Assembly (NCBI RefSeq): GCF_021245725.1
Contig: NZ_JAJGSX010000006.1
Span: forward strand, 62,001-126,000
DNA length: 64,000 bases
Source: Pseudonocardia sp. TRM90224
GTDB lineage: Bacteria; Actinomycetota; Actinomycetes; Mycobacteriales; Pseudonocardiaceae
Reading direction: 5' to 3'
The first letter of the stretch is position 1. Every line of letters begins with the position of its first letter. The notes below the pieces were generated by a model. The model was given only the letters and a program-made list of their open reading frames with translations. It did not search any database and had not been told where the DNA came from. A program made the translations under genes and the position numbers. Positions 17,253 through 26,410 of this stretch are shown piece after piece.

Positions 17253-17295
17253 CCATAGTGGAGCAAAATCGGCCGGAATGACCGACTGACCTGGG
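17253..17295 (-). promoter_or_regulatory. Duplicated promoter block of methyltransferase copy 2
   Basis: Conserved with the block at 16357-16399: CCCAGGTCAG, CGGTCATTC and GCTCCACTATGG at the same spacing. The DNA between these words differs, which suggests they are functional. Confidence 0.5.
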
Positions 17296-17320
17296 AGTTA
17301 TTGCGTCCCGAACGTAAAGG

Positions 17321-18133
17321 TCAGGCCGGCAGGGCGGTCTGGGCGGCCGCGTCGAGCGCAGCCTTCGCCGGGCGCGGGATCGGGATCACGCCGGCCTGGT
17401 CGAGCTTCGCGAGCTCGGAGCGGGCACGGGCGTACGCGGCGAGCCGCTCGGGGTCGTTGTCGGAGTCGCGGGCCGTGGTGAGCAGCTTGATCACCCGCTC
17501 GACGGTGGCGCGCTCGGCGGGGGAGAGGTTGGAGAGGCGGATGCGGTCGGCCGCGTCGCGCGCCGCCCGCCATGCCCGCTCGGCCTTGTCGACGGCCGCG
17601 ACGAACTGCGCGGCGTGCTGGCCCGGCGGGAACGCGTCGGTCTCCAGCGCCTGCGCCTCCGCGAAGGCGTCGACGAACCGCGCGGTGCTCGGCACCGAGA
17701 CGTCGGCGAGCGCGGGCAGGCGCAGCACCTCCATCGTGTCGCACTCGTAGGCGGCGTACTCGCCGCGGAGCGTGAAGAACCGCTGCCGGGCGTGCGCCCA
17801 GACCAGGTCGGGGCGCGGAGGGGCGGCCGGCCGGGCCGGGATCGGCGCGGTGCCCGGCGCGCCGCCACGACGCAGCGCGGCCCGGCGCCGGTTGGACCGA
17901 TTGACCGCGAGGGCGATGCCGCCGGCGATCAGGAACGGCGCCGCCCCGGTGAAGATCACGGCCGCGATCCCCAGCATGGTGACGGTCAGGGCCGCGACGA
18001 CCGCAGGCGGGATCAGAAACACGAGCACCAGCAGGAGCGCCGGGTTCGGCCCCCGGCGTCGCGGGTGGTGGCCCCAATTGCCGGCGTGCCAGTGCGGCGG
18101 CCGACCCCAATGGGGAGGACGCCCCCGGTACAT
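17321..18133 (-). CDS. Hypothetical membrane protein with cytoplasmic C-terminal domain
   Basis: This 270-residue protein begins with a His/Trp/Arg-rich tail (RGRPPHWGRPPHWHAGNWGHH). Two adjacent membrane helices follow (about residues 32-75: LLLVLVFLIPPAVVAALTV and AAVIFTGAAPFLIAGGIALA), then a basic stretch, then a mostly helical soluble domain ending in 'VIPIPRPAKAALDAA'. The 'ALETDAFPPGQHAAQFVAAV' region looks conserved, but I cannot name the family. The ATG at 18133 lacks a strong ribosome site, so the true start may be upstream. It is divergent from pyruvate carboxylase. Confidence 0.7.
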   Translation of the reverse strand: MYRGRPPHWGRPPHWHAGNWGHHPRRRGPNPALLLVLVFLIPPAVVAALTVTMLGIAAVIFTGAAPFLIAGGIALAVNRSNRRRAALRRGGAPGTAPIPARPAAPPRPDLVWAHARQRFFTLRGEYAAYECDTMEVLRLPALADVSVPSTARFVDAFAEAQALETDAFPPGQHAAQFVAAVDKAERAWRAARDAADRIRLSNLSPAERATVERVIKLLTTARDSDNDPERLAAYARARSELAKLDQAGVIPIPRPAKAALDAAAQTALPA

Positions 18134-18382
18134 CCCGGTGTGCCGTCTGCTGGTCTCGCGCAAACGGCGTCCCTCGGCAAAGGCTGCAGCGTGACCGGGA
18201 TGGTGTCGCACATCTCCTTGGTACCGGAACCGGTGGTCGCGCGCACGGGGCCGAACGAGTGCGGAGCTGCGACCGCTCTCAGTTTGTTGCCTTTTCCGCA
18301 ACGCCGGGCACCCGCCTGTACGGTTCGCTTTCCGGCCGATCGCAGTGCCGCGTCGGGACGCAGATCCAGGGAAGGGGACGTC

Positions 18383-21300
18383 GTGTTCCGCAAGCTGCTC
18401 GTCGCGAACCGCGGTGAGATCGCCATCAGGGCCTTCCGCGCCGCCTACGAGCTGGGGGTCTCGACGGTCGCGGTCTTCCCCTACGAAGACCGCAACTCGC
18501 TGCACAGGGCGAAGGCCGACGAGTCGTACCAGATCGGCGAGCCCGGCCACCCGGTGCGCGCGTACCTCTCCGTCGACGAGGTGATCAAGGCGGCGCGCAA
18601 GGCGGGCGCCGACGCGATCTACCCCGGCTACGGGTTCATGTCGGAGAACCCCGACCTCGCGCAGGCGTGCGAGGAGGCCGGCATCACGTTCGTCGGGCCG
18701 CCCGCGAGCGTGCTGCACCTGACGGGCAACAAGGCCCGCGCGATCGCGGCCGCCCGCGAGGCCGGCGTGAGCGTCCTTCGCTCCTCCGAGCCGTCGACCG
18801 ACCTCGACGCGCTGGTCGCGGCGGCCGACGACATCGGCTTCCCCGTCTTCGTCAAGGCCGTCGCCGGCGGCGGCGGGCGCGGCATGCGCCGGGTGCAGGC
18901 GGCGCCCGAGCTGCGCGAGGCCATCGAGGCCGCGATGCGCGAGGCCGAATCGGCCTTCGGCGACGCCACGGTGTTCCTCGAGCAGGCCGTGGTGAACCCG
19001 CGCCACATCGAGGTGCAGATCCTCGCCGACGCCGACGGCAACGTCGCGCACCTCTACGAGCGCGACTGCTCCGTGCAGCGGCGCCACCAGAAGGTCATCG
19101 AGATCGCGCCCGCGCCCAACCTCGACCCCGAGCTGCGCGACCGGATCTGCGCCGACGCCGTCGCGTTCGCCGAGCACATCGGCTACGTGAACGCCGGCAC
19201 CGTCGAGTTCCTCCTCGACGAGCGCGGCAACCACGTCTTCATCGAGATGAACCCGCGCATCCAGGTCGAGCACACGGTCACCGAGCAGGTCACCGACCGC
19301 GACCTCGTGATCGCCCAGCTGCGCATCGCCTCCGGCAAGACGCTCTCGGACCTGCGCCTCACGCAGGACCAGATCACGCTGAACGGGGCGGCGCTGCAGT
19401 GCCGCGTGACCACGGAGGACCCGTCCAACGGGTTCCGCCCCGACACCGGCGTGATCAGCACGTACCGCTCTCCGGGCGGTCCGGGCGTCCGCCTGGACGG
19501 CGGGACGACGCACACCGGCGCCGAGGTCAGCGCGCACTTCGACTCGATGCTGGTCAAGCTCACCTGCTACGGCCACGACTTCCCCAACGCCGTGCGCCGC
19601 GCGCGCCGGGCGATCGCGGAGTTCCGCATCCGGGGCGTCTCGACGAACCTGCCGTTCCTCGCCGCCGTGCTCTCCGACCCCGACTTCCAAGAGGGCCGGG
19701 TCACCACGTCGTTCATCGACCAGCGACCCGAACTGCTGCACGCCCGCCAGCCCGCCGACCGCGGCACCCGGATCCTGCAGTTCCTGGCCGAGACCACCGT
19801 CAACAAGCCGAACGGGCCGCGCCCGCAGGTCGTCGAGCCGGTCGACAAGCTGCCGCTCTGCGACCTCTCGAAGCCCGCGCGGGACGGCTCCCGCCAGCTG
19901 CTGCGCGAGCTGGGCCCTGAGGGGTTCGCCGCGCGGCTGCGCGCGCAGGAGACGGTCGCGGTCACCGACACGACGTTCCGCGACGCGCACCAGTCGCTGC
20001 TCGCGACCAGGGTGCGCACCCGCGACCTACTCGCCGTCGCGCCGTACGTCGCGCGGACCGTTCCCGAGCTGCTCAGCATCGAGTGCTGGGGCGGCGCCAC
20101 CTACGACGTCGCGCTGCGGTTCCTCGCGGAGGACCCGTGGGACCGGCTCGCCGCGATCCGCGACGTGGTGCCCAACATCTGCACGCAGATGCTGCTGCGC
20201 GGGCGCAACACGGTCGGGTACACGCCCTACCCGACGGCCGTCACCGACGCGTTCGTCGACGAGGCGGCGCGCACCGGCATGGACATCTTCCGCATCTTCG
20301 ACGCGCTCAACGACGTCGAGCAGATGCGTCCCGCCATCGACGCGGTGCGGGCGACCGGGACGGCCGTCGCCGAGGTGGCGCTCTGCTACACCGCGGACCT
20401 GTCCGACCCCGCGGAGAAGCTCTACACGCTGGACTACTACCTGCGCCTCGCCGAGGAGATCGTCGAGGCGGGCGCGCACGTGCTGGCGATCAAGGACATG
20501 GCCGGACTGCTGCGGCCGCTGGCGGCCCGCAAGCTGGTCACGGCCCTGCGCGAGCGCTTCGACCTGCCCGTCCACCTGCACACCCACGACACCGCGGGTG
20601 GCCAGCTGGCCACGCTGACCGCGGCGATCGAGGCCGGTGTCGACGCCGTCGACGCCGCGGTCGCGAGCATGTCGGGCACCACCAGCCAGCCGTCGCTCTC
20701 CGCGCTCGTCGCGGCGACCGAGCACACCGAGCGCGAGACCGGGCTCTCGCTGACCGCCGTCGGCGACCTCGAGCCGTACTGGGAGGCCGTGCGCAAGGTC
20801 TACGCGCCGTTCGAGGCGGCGCTGGCGTCCCCGACGGGGCGCGTCTACCACCACGAGATCCCCGGCGGGCAGCTGTCGAACCTGCGCCAGCAGGCGATCG
20901 CGCTGGGCCTCGCCGACCGGTTCGAGCTGATCGAGGACCTGTACGCGGCCGCCGACCGCATGCTGGGCCGGCTCGTGAAGGTCACGCCGTCGTCCAAGGT
21001 CGTCGGCGACCTCGCGCTGCACCTCGTCGGCGCCGGCGTCGATGCCTCCGACTTCGAGGCCGACCCGGGCAAGTTCGACGTGCCCGACTCCGTCGTCGGT
21101 TTCCTCCGCGGCGAGCTGGGCGACCCGCCCGGCGGCTGGCCGGAGCCGTTCCGCACCCGCGCGCTGGAGGGCCGGCCGCCCGCGAAGGAGTCGGCCGACC
21201 TGACCATCGAGGACCGGCGGGGCCTGCGCGAGGACCGCCGGGCGACGCTGAACCGGCTGCTCTTCCCCGGGCCGGCCAAGGAGTTCGCGAGCCACATCGA

Positions 21301-21760
21301 GTCGTACGGCAACACGTCGGTGCTCTCGACGAAGGACTTCCTCTACGGGCTCGAGCCGGAGCTGGAGCACACCGTCCGGCTGGAGCAGGGGGTGACCCTG
21401 CTGATCGAGCTGGAGGCGATCTCGGAGGCCGACGAGCGCGGCTTCCGCAACGTGCTCGCCTCGCTCAACGGCCAGCTGCGGCCGGTGTCGGTGCGCGACC
21501 TCTCGGTCGCGACCGACGTCAAGGCCGCGGAGAAGGCGGAGCGGGGCAACCCGAAGCACGTCGCAGCGCCGTTCGCCGGAGTGGTGACGCTGCAGGTCGG
21601 CGAGGGCGACACGGTCGAAGCCGGCCAGACCGTCGCGACGATCGAGGCCATGAAGATGGAGGCGTCGATCACCGCGCAGCAGAACGGGACGGTCGCGCGG
21701 CTCGCCATCGGCAAGGTGCAGCAGGTGGAAGGCGGCGACCTGCTGGTCGAGCTGGGCTGA
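18383..21760 (+). CDS. pyc: Pyruvate carboxylase
   Basis: Biotin enzyme making oxaloacetate from pyruvate, bicarbonate and ATP; it refills the TCA cycle. The 1125 residues match the single-chain form. The biotin carboxylase domain is about 1-450 (KAVAGGGGRGMR glycine loop; 'EMNPRIQVEHTVTE'). The carboxyltransferase domain is about 490-850 ('DTTFRDAHQSLLATR', 'HLHTHDTAGGQLATL'). The C-terminal biotinyl domain has 'IEAMKMEA' with the biotin lysine at K1091. The GTG at 18383 has GGAAGGGG five bases ahead. rsmD follows six bases after the stop. Confidence 0.97.
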   Translation: MFRKLLVANRGEIAIRAFRAAYELGVSTVAVFPYEDRNSLHRAKADESYQIGEPGHPVRAYLSVDEVIKAARKAGADAIYPGYGFMSENPDLAQACEEAGITFVGPPASVLHLTGNKARAIAAAREAGVSVLRSSEPSTDLDALVAAADDIGFPVFVKAVAGGGGRGMRRVQAAPELREAIEAAMREAESAFGDATVFLEQAVVNPRHIEVQILADADGNVAHLYERDCSVQRRHQKVIEIAPAPNLDPELRDRICADAVAFAEHIGYVNAGTVEFLLDERGNHVFIEMNPRIQVEHTVTEQVTDRDLVIAQLRIASGKTLSDLRLTQDQITLNGAALQCRVTTEDPSNGFRPDTGVISTYRSPGGPGVRLDGGTTHTGAEVSAHFDSMLVKLTCYGHDFPNAVRRARRAIAEFRIRGVSTNLPFLAAVLSDPDFQEGRVTTSFIDQRPELLHARQPADRGTRILQFLAETTVNKPNGPRPQVVEPVDKLPLCDLSKPARDGSRQLLRELGPEGFAARLRAQETVAVTDTTFRDAHQSLLATRVRTRDLLAVAPYVARTVPELLSIECWGGATYDVALRFLAEDPWDRLAAIRDVVPNICTQMLLRGRNTVGYTPYPTAVTDAFVDEAARTGMDIFRIFDALNDVEQMRPAIDAVRATGTAVAEVALCYTADLSDPAEKLYTLDYYLRLAEEIVEAGAHVLAIKDMAGLLRPLAARKLVTALRERFDLPVHLHTHDTAGGQLATLTAAIEAGVDAVDAAVASMSGTTSQPSLSALVAATEHTERETGLSLTAVGDLEPYWEAVRKVYAPFEAALASPTGRVYHHEIPGGQLSNLRQQAIALGLADRFELIEDLYAAADRMLGRLVKVTPSSKVVGDLALHLVGAGVDASDFEADPGKFDVPDSVVGFLRGELGDPPGGWPEPFRTRALEGRPPAKESADLTIEDRRGLREDRRATLNRLLFPGPAKEFASHIESYGNTSVLSTKDFLYGLEPELEHTVRLEQGVTLLIELEAISEADERGFRNVLASLNGQLRPVSVRDLSVATDVKAAEKAERGNPKHVAAPFAGVVTLQVGEGDTVEAGQTVATIEAMKMEASITAQQNGTVARLAIGKVQQVEGGDLLVELG

Positions 21761-21766
21761 CCGGCG

Positions 21767-22327
21767 GTGACACGGATCGTGGCCGGGGCGGCCGGCGGGC
21801 GGCGGCTCGCCGTGCCGCCGCGCGGCACCCGGCCCACGTCGGACCGGGTCCGCGAGGCGCTCTTCTCCGCGTTGGAGCACGACCCCGGCCTCGACGGCGC
21901 CGCGGTGCTGGACCTCTGCGCAGGGTCAGGTGCGCTCGGCCTGGAGGCGCTCTCGCGCGGGGCGGAGCACGCGCTGTTCGTCGAGTCCGACCGGCGCGCC
22001 GCCGAGGTGCTGCGCCGCAATGTCGCCGAGCTGCGCCTGCCCGGCGCCGTGGTGAGCGCGGCCCCCGTGGCGTCCGTGCTCTCCGGAGCGCCGGAAAGGC
22101 CGTACGACATCGTGCTCGTCGACCCTCCGTACGACATGCCCGACACCGAGATCGCCGGCTGGCTGGCCACCGCGGCTGCCGGAGGCTGGCTGGCGAGCGG
22201 TGCGACGGTGGTCGTCGAGCGCGGCCTGCGCAGCGGTCCGTTCGAGTGGCCGTCGCCGCTGCGGGCGTCGCGTGAGCGCCGTTACGGCGACACGGTGCTG
22301 CACGTGGGTTACGGTCCCGATCTGTGA
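21767..22327 (+). CDS. rsmD: 16S rRNA (guanine(966)-N2)-methyltransferase RsmD
   Basis: This 186-residue rRNA methyltransferase has 'AGAAGGRRL...[14 protein letters not shown]' at the N-terminus, SAM motif '[19 protein letters not shown]' and catalytic 'LVDPPYD' (NPPY-type). It methylates G966 of 16S rRNA during 30S assembly. The GTG start is close to the pyc stop, and coaD follows after 10 bases. The rsmD-coaD pairing is widely conserved in bacteria. Confidence 0.95.
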   Translation: MTRIVAGAAGGRRLAVPPRGTRPTSDRVREALFSALEHDPGLDGAAVLDLCAGSGALGLEALSRGAEHALFVESDRRAAEVLRRNVAELRLPGAVVSAAPVASVLSGAPERPYDIVLVDPPYDMPDTEIAGWLATAAAGGWLASGATVVVERGLRSGPFEWPSPLRASRERRYGDTVLHVGYGPDL

Positions 22328-22337
22328 GGCTCACGCG

Positions 22338-22820
22338 ATGAGACGCGCGGTTTGCCCGGGTTCGTTCGACCCGCCGACCAACGGCCATCTCGACATCGTC
22401 GGGCGGGCGGCCGGCCTCTTCGACGAGGTTGTGGTCGCGGTGCTGGTCAACAAGACGAAGAAGAGCCTGTTCAACGTCGAGGAACGCATCGAGATGCTGG
22501 CCGAGATCGTCGCGCCGTACCCGAACGTGCGGGTCGACTCGTTCCACGGGCTGCTCGTCGACTACTGCCGCACCCACGACATCAAGGCGATCGTCAAGGG
22601 CCTGCGTGCCGTCACGGACTTCGACTACGAGCTGCAGATGGCGCAGATGAACCAGCAGCTCTCCGGCGTCGACACGCTCTTCATGTCGACGAGCCCCGAG
22701 TACAGCTTCGTGGCCAGCTCGCTGGTCAAGGAGGTCGCCACCTACGGCGGCGACGTCGCGCACCTCCTGCCGAGCTCCGTGCACCGCAGGCTGCTCGACC
22801 GCATCGCGGAACGTGCCTGA
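22338..22820 (+). CDS. coaD: Pantetheine-phosphate adenylyltransferase
   Basis: Penultimate step of coenzyme A synthesis (phosphopantetheine + ATP to dephospho-CoA). The 160 residues match the bacterial family. The nucleotidyltransferase motif 'TNGHLD' (T14-D19, including the HxGH-type histidine H17) and '[20 protein letters not shown]' are intact, and '[16 protein letters not shown]' corresponds to the second active-site loop. The ATG lies 10 bases after rsmD. Confidence 0.97.
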   Translation: MRRAVCPGSFDPPTNGHLDIVGRAAGLFDEVVVAVLVNKTKKSLFNVEERIEMLAEIVAPYPNVRVDSFHGLLVDYCRTHDIKAIVKGLRAVTDFDYELQMAQMNQQLSGVDTLFMSTSPEYSFVASSLVKEVATYGGDVAHLLPSSVHRRLLDRIAERA

Positions 22821-22912
22821 GGCACCACCGCTCGTCACCCGGTCGGGACTTGACACGCGGGTGCCGCTCGCAATCCGGGGCCGCGTGCCTGCGCGGTGAG
22901 AGGATCGGCTGC

Positions 22913-23656
22913 GTGTACCGGGTCTTCGAATCACTCGACGCGTTGGTGACCGTCGTCGAGGAGGCTCGTGGCGTCCCGATGACCTCCAACTGCGTGGTAC
23001 CCCGCGGTGACGTGCTCGACCTGCTCGACGACGTCCGCGAGGCGCTTCCCGGCGAGCTCGACGACGCGCAGGATGTGCTCGACCGCCGCGACGAGCTCGT
23101 CGACGACGCCGCGCAGGAGGCGGAGCAGACCCGGTCGAGCGCCCAGGCCGACGCCGAGCAGATGCGGTCGCAGGCCGCCGCGGAGGCCGAGCGGCTCGTC
23201 GCCGAGGCGCGTGCGGAGGCCGAGCAGACCCTCGCGCAGGCCCGGCACGAGGCCGAACGGGCCGTGGGGGAGGGTCGTCGCCAGTTCACCGAACTCACCG
23301 ACCGCGCGCGGGCCGAGGCCGAGCGCATGGTGCAGGCCGGCCGCGCCACCCACGACCGGTACGTGATGGACGGGCAGGCGGAGCAGGCCCGGCTGGTGTC
23401 GCAGACCGAGGTCGTACGCGCCGCGCACGCCGAGGCCGCCCGCATCGTCGACGCCGCCGAGGGCGAGGCCGGCCGGCTGCGCAACGAGTGCGACGGGTAC
23501 GTCGACGCGAAGCTCGCCGAGTTCGAGGACACGCTCTCGAAGGCACTGCGCACCGTCAGCAGAGGGCGCAGCCAGTTCTGGCAGGGCCAAGAAGGCACGC
23601 CGGCGGGCGCGCAGATGAACGGACGCAGCGGCACCGGGATGGATTTGATCGACTGA
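22913..23656 (+). CDS. sepIVA: Septation protein SepIVA (DivIVA-like coiled coil)
   Basis: The 247-residue protein begins with 'YRVFESLDALVTVVEEARG' and 'PRGDVLDLLDDVREALPGEL', closely matching the start I remember for mycobacterial SepIVA (Rv2927c). That protein is an essential DivIVA-domain factor for septum and polar growth. The rest is a long Ala/Glu/Arg coiled coil (about 60-215) with repeats such as 'AEAERLVAEARAEAEQ', ending 'GYVDAKLAEFEDTLSKALRTV'. The GTG has AGAGGA eight bases ahead; GAGGAT could instead be a leaderless -10. In mycobacteria it is next to yceD; here about 9 kb of ATPase genes lie between. Confidence 0.88.
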   Translation: MYRVFESLDALVTVVEEARGVPMTSNCVVPRGDVLDLLDDVREALPGELDDAQDVLDRRDELVDDAAQEAEQTRSSAQADAEQMRSQAAAEAERLVAEARAEAEQTLAQARHEAERAVGEGRRQFTELTDRARAEAERMVQAGRATHDRYVMDGQAEQARLVSQTEVVRAAHAEAARIVDAAEGEAGRLRNECDGYVDAKLAEFEDTLSKALRTVSRGRSQFWQGQEGTPAGAQMNGRSGTGMDLID

Positions 23657-23725
23657 ACGCTCCTCGAACCGAATCGTGATCACCGCCTGATCACGGAGTG
23701 GTCCGGTGCACTGCCCCGGTCGAGG

Positions 23726-23731
23726 TACCCT
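23726..23731 (+). promoter_or_regulatory. -10 element (TACCCT) before ATPase 1
   Basis: TACCCT ends three bases before the ATG at 23735 and six bases before the in-frame GTG at 23738. By analogy with 11495 and 32512, the GTG is the likelier leaderless start. Confidence 0.45.
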
Positions 23732-23734
23732 CCG

Positions 23735-25045
23735 ATGGTGGTACGGCGTGAGGTCGAGCCTGACCCTGCTGCGTGGTGGGACCGGTACGGACACCGGCTC
23801 GCACCGCGTCTCGGGGGAACAGGTCCTGCATCAGCAGCTCCGGGGAGCGTAGTGACCCCGACGCATCCGAGCGAGCCGCCCCAACCGGGCGACGCGCAGC
23901 TCAACGGCGCGTCGGGCACACTCCACCAGGGTCCGGACACCGGGCCCATCGAGGTCGTTCCGCCGCCACCACCACCGATGAGCGTCCCGCCGATGCCGGC
24001 GTCCGTGCCCATGCCGGCGCAGGTGCCCGGGCCGATGCCGGTGAACCCGCAGTTCGGCGCCCAGATGCACGAGCCGCCCATGCACGAGCCGCTGATGCAC
24101 GAGCAGGTGTACGAGCAGCAGATGGCGGAGACGCAGGTCTACTCGCAGCTGAACAGCGAGACGATCATGCGGGCCCAGCGGGACGAGCCGGCCGGCGGGT
24201 GGCGGCGTGCGGTGCTGAAGCTCTCCGGCGGTCTGATCAACCCCGGGCCGAGCGCCGACGAGCTGGCGCACCGGGAGATCCTGCACCGCATCCGGCGGCC
24301 GCTGCTGCAGTCGCACCGGATCGCCGTCACGTCGATCAAGGGCGGGGTCGGCAAGACCACCGTCTCGACGCTGCTCGGGCTCGTGATGGCGGAGAACCGC
24401 GGCGACCGCGTGATCGTCCTCGACGCCAACCCCGACGCCGGCACGCTCGCCGACCGCCTCACCGGCGAGTCGTCGATCACGGTCCGTGAGCTGCTGCGCG
24501 ATCTCGACCGGATCAACTCCTGGACCGAGGTGTCGCGCTACACGAGCCTCGCGGGGCGCCTCCAGGTGCTGGCGTCCGAGCAGGACCCGGCGGCGGGCGA
24601 CGCCTTCAGCCGCGAGGAGTACGAGCACATCTGCGGGTTGCTCGACCGCTTCTTCAACGTGATCATCACCGACTCCGGCACCGGGCTGGTGCACTCCGCG
24701 ATGGAGGGCACGCTCAAGCTCGCCGACAGCGTGATCATCGTCGGGGCACCGACGGTCGACGGTGCCGGGCGCGCGAGCAAGACGCTCGACTGGCTGTTCG
24801 CCCACGGGCACGGCTCGCTCGCCTCCGATGCGGTGGCGGTGCTCTCGTGCGACCGCACCAGCGACGAGGTCGACCTCGGCCTCATCCAGGCGCACTTCGC
24901 GGCGCGCTGCAGGGCCGTCGTGCAGATCCCGCACGATCCACACCTCGCCACGGGCGGTCGGGTCGAGCTGGCCAGGCTCCGGCCCGAGACCCGCGAGGCG
25001 GCGTACCGGCTCGCAGCGGTGATGGCCGACCGTTTCACGACGTGA
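23735..25045 (+). CDS. MinD/ParA-superfamily ATPase, EspI-like (paralogue 1)
   Basis: 436 residues. Residues 1-150 are a disordered Pro/Met-rich tail with a triple repeat (MHEPP, MHEPL, MHEQV, residues 111-125). Next is a linker 'GGWRRAVLKLSGGLINPGPS', then the ATPase core: deviant Walker A 'KGGVGKTT' (202-209), 'LDANPDAGTLADRL' and 'IITDSGTGLVHSAMEGTL' in place of the usual DTPPG Walker B. The linker and 'VDGAGRASKTLDWL' resemble the C-terminal half of mycobacterial EspI of ESX-1. The start may be 23738, or a GTG at 23851 with GGGGAG ahead. The partner is unknown; ParA-type proteins position cargo or secretion machines at the membrane or nucleoid. Confidence 0.88.
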   Translation: MVVRREVEPDPAAWWDRYGHRLAPRLGGTGPASAAPGSVVTPTHPSEPPQPGDAQLNGASGTLHQGPDTGPIEVVPPPPPPMSVPPMPASVPMPAQVPGPMPVNPQFGAQMHEPPMHEPLMHEQVYEQQMAETQVYSQLNSETIMRAQRDEPAGGWRRAVLKLSGGLINPGPSADELAHREILHRIRRPLLQSHRIAVTSIKGGVGKTTVSTLLGLVMAENRGDRVIVLDANPDAGTLADRLTGESSITVRELLRDLDRINSWTEVSRYTSLAGRLQVLASEQDPAAGDAFSREEYEHICGLLDRFFNVIITDSGTGLVHSAMEGTLKLADSVIIVGAPTVDGAGRASKTLDWLFAHGHGSLASDAVAVLSCDRTSDEVDLGLIQAHFAARCRAVVQIPHDPHLATGGRVELARLRPETREAAYRLAAVMADRFTT

Positions 25046-25111
25046 GGCAAGCGCCGTCCAGGTAGTGTTCTGCACGGTGATGGCGGGCCCTCGCGGCCCA
25101 GTGCGAGGGGG

Positions 25112-26155
25112 ATGGTGGCTGATGCGCGACCTGCGGAGAAGGACGATTCGGCAGCCGGGCGGTCGAGCGTGAACCAGCCGCATCCCGAGCCGCGCACCGC
25201 GGCGGAGCTGACCGAGGAGACGATCGTCCGCGCACGCGGCGACAAGCCCACCTCCGGCTGGCGCGGTGCGCTGTACCGGATGACGGGCGGCGCGATCAAC
25301 CCCGGGCTCGGAGCGGTCGAGCAGGCCCGGCAGGCGCAGCTGCGCCGGATGCGGCGGCCGCTGCCCGGTTCGCACCAGATCGCGGTGAGCTCGATCAAGG
25401 GCGGGGTCGGCAAGACGACGGTCTCGGCATGCCTCGGGCTCGTCCTGGCGGAGAGCCGTGGCGACCGGGTGATCGCGCTCGACGCGAACCCCGACGCCGG
25501 GACGCTCGCCGACCGCCTCACCGGCGAGTCGTCGATCACGGTCCGCAACCTCCTCGACAACCTCGACACCACGCACTCGCTGACCGACGTCGCCCGGTAC
25601 ACGAGCCTCGCGGGCCGGTTGCAGGTGCTGGCATCGGAGCAGGACCCGGCGATGAGCGAGGCGTTCAACCGGGCCGAGTACGAGCGGGTTTGCGAGGTGC
25701 TGACCCGCTTCTACAACATCGTGATCACCGATTCGGGCACAGGTTTGGTGCATTCGGCGATGGAGGGCACGCTCGCGCTCGCCGACAGCCTCGTCGTCGT
25801 CGGCGCGCCCACGGTCGACGGCGCGAGCCGGGCCAGCAAGACCCTCGACTGGATGGTCGCGCACGGCCACGGCCACCACGTCGCCAACGCCGTCGTCGTG
25901 CTGAGCTGCGACCGGATGAGCAAGGACATCGACCGCGAACGCGTGCACGCGCACTTCACCGAACGGTGCCGCGCGGTCGTCGAGATCCCGCACGACCCGC
26001 ACCTCTCCACCGGCGGGCTGATCGAGGTGCCCCGGCTGCGGCCGGCGACCCACGACGCGTTCCTCGAGCTGGGCGCGCTGCTCGCCGACGGCTTCGACAG
26101 CGGCGGGCCGACCCGCGCGCCGGCCACCGACACGGCCACGAGCCGCCCGGCCTGA
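25112..26155 (+). CDS. MinD/ParA-superfamily ATPase, EspI-like (paralogue 2)
   Basis: 347 residues, the shortest tail of the four (about 45 residues). Linker 'SGWRGALYRMTGGAINPG', Walker A at 96-102, 'LDANPDAGTLADRL', 'VITDSGTGLVHSAMEGTL', C-terminal 'HLSTGGLIEVPRLRP'. Its core is very close to paralogue 4 (same 'SIKGGVGKTTVSACLGLVLA'), so these two arose from the most recent duplication. GAGGGGG precedes the start; the in-frame GTG at 25115 has better spacing than the ATG. A TAGTGT at 25063 may be its own -10, giving a short leader. Confidence 0.88.
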   Translation: MVADARPAEKDDSAAGRSSVNQPHPEPRTAAELTEETIVRARGDKPTSGWRGALYRMTGGAINPGLGAVEQARQAQLRRMRRPLPGSHQIAVSSIKGGVGKTTVSACLGLVLAESRGDRVIALDANPDAGTLADRLTGESSITVRNLLDNLDTTHSLTDVARYTSLAGRLQVLASEQDPAMSEAFNRAEYERVCEVLTRFYNIVITDSGTGLVHSAMEGTLALADSLVVVGAPTVDGASRASKTLDWMVAHGHGHHVANAVVVLSCDRMSKDIDRERVHAHFTERCRAVVEIPHDPHLSTGGLIEVPRLRPATHDAFLELGALLADGFDSGGPTRAPATDTATSRPA

Positions 26156-26183
26156 CGCCCGCCCGGCCCCCATGGGGCTGGGG

Positions 26184-26240
26184 AGGGCAGGAAAGCCACT
26201 TTCCGGCCCTGTGGGGGCAGGAAAGTGGCTTTCCTGCCCT
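26184..26240. repeat. Family A nested palindrome, copy 5
   Basis: Centres are CCA then TGG and the spacer is CCTGTGGGGG. The GCGCGCGGGACGCGCG tail is one of the clearest. It lies between ATPase 2 and the convergent Gly/Asp-rich gene. Confidence 0.9.
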
Positions 26241-26345
26241 CGCGCGCGGGACGCGCGTCTCCCGGCCCCGAGGACCGCGGCCAAGGCCGGAGTGGGAGCG
26301 CAGACCCCCGTGACCACCCCGGAGGTGCGTGGCCCGCAAACGGCA

Positions 26346-26388
26346 GATGCCGGGCCCGAGGCGTTCAGAACGCCTCCGGCCCGGCATC
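26346..26388. terminator. Strong hairpin between convergent genes
   Basis: 20-bp arms with one mismatch (GATGCCGGGCC... / ...GGCCCGGCATC) around a 3-base loop. There is no T-run. It is placed between the ATPase 2 stop and the end of the reverse-strand Gly/Asp-rich gene, so a two-way terminator is likely. Confidence 0.65.
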
Positions 26389-26410
26389 AGCGGGTCAAAC
26401 GTGGAGCGGC

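Noticed and set aside
17321..19990. An 889-codon reverse frame covering part of pyc
   Set aside because: Only the last 270 codons (from 18133) look like protein; the rest is shadow of pyc.
22850..22855. TTGACA as the -35 box of sepIVA
   Set aside because: No -10 at a proper distance; the match may be chance.
23735..26155. ATPases as a plasmid or chromosome ParAB partition system
   Set aside because: No ParB or parS-like repeats seen; the linker and N-terminal tails match EspI-like proteins better.
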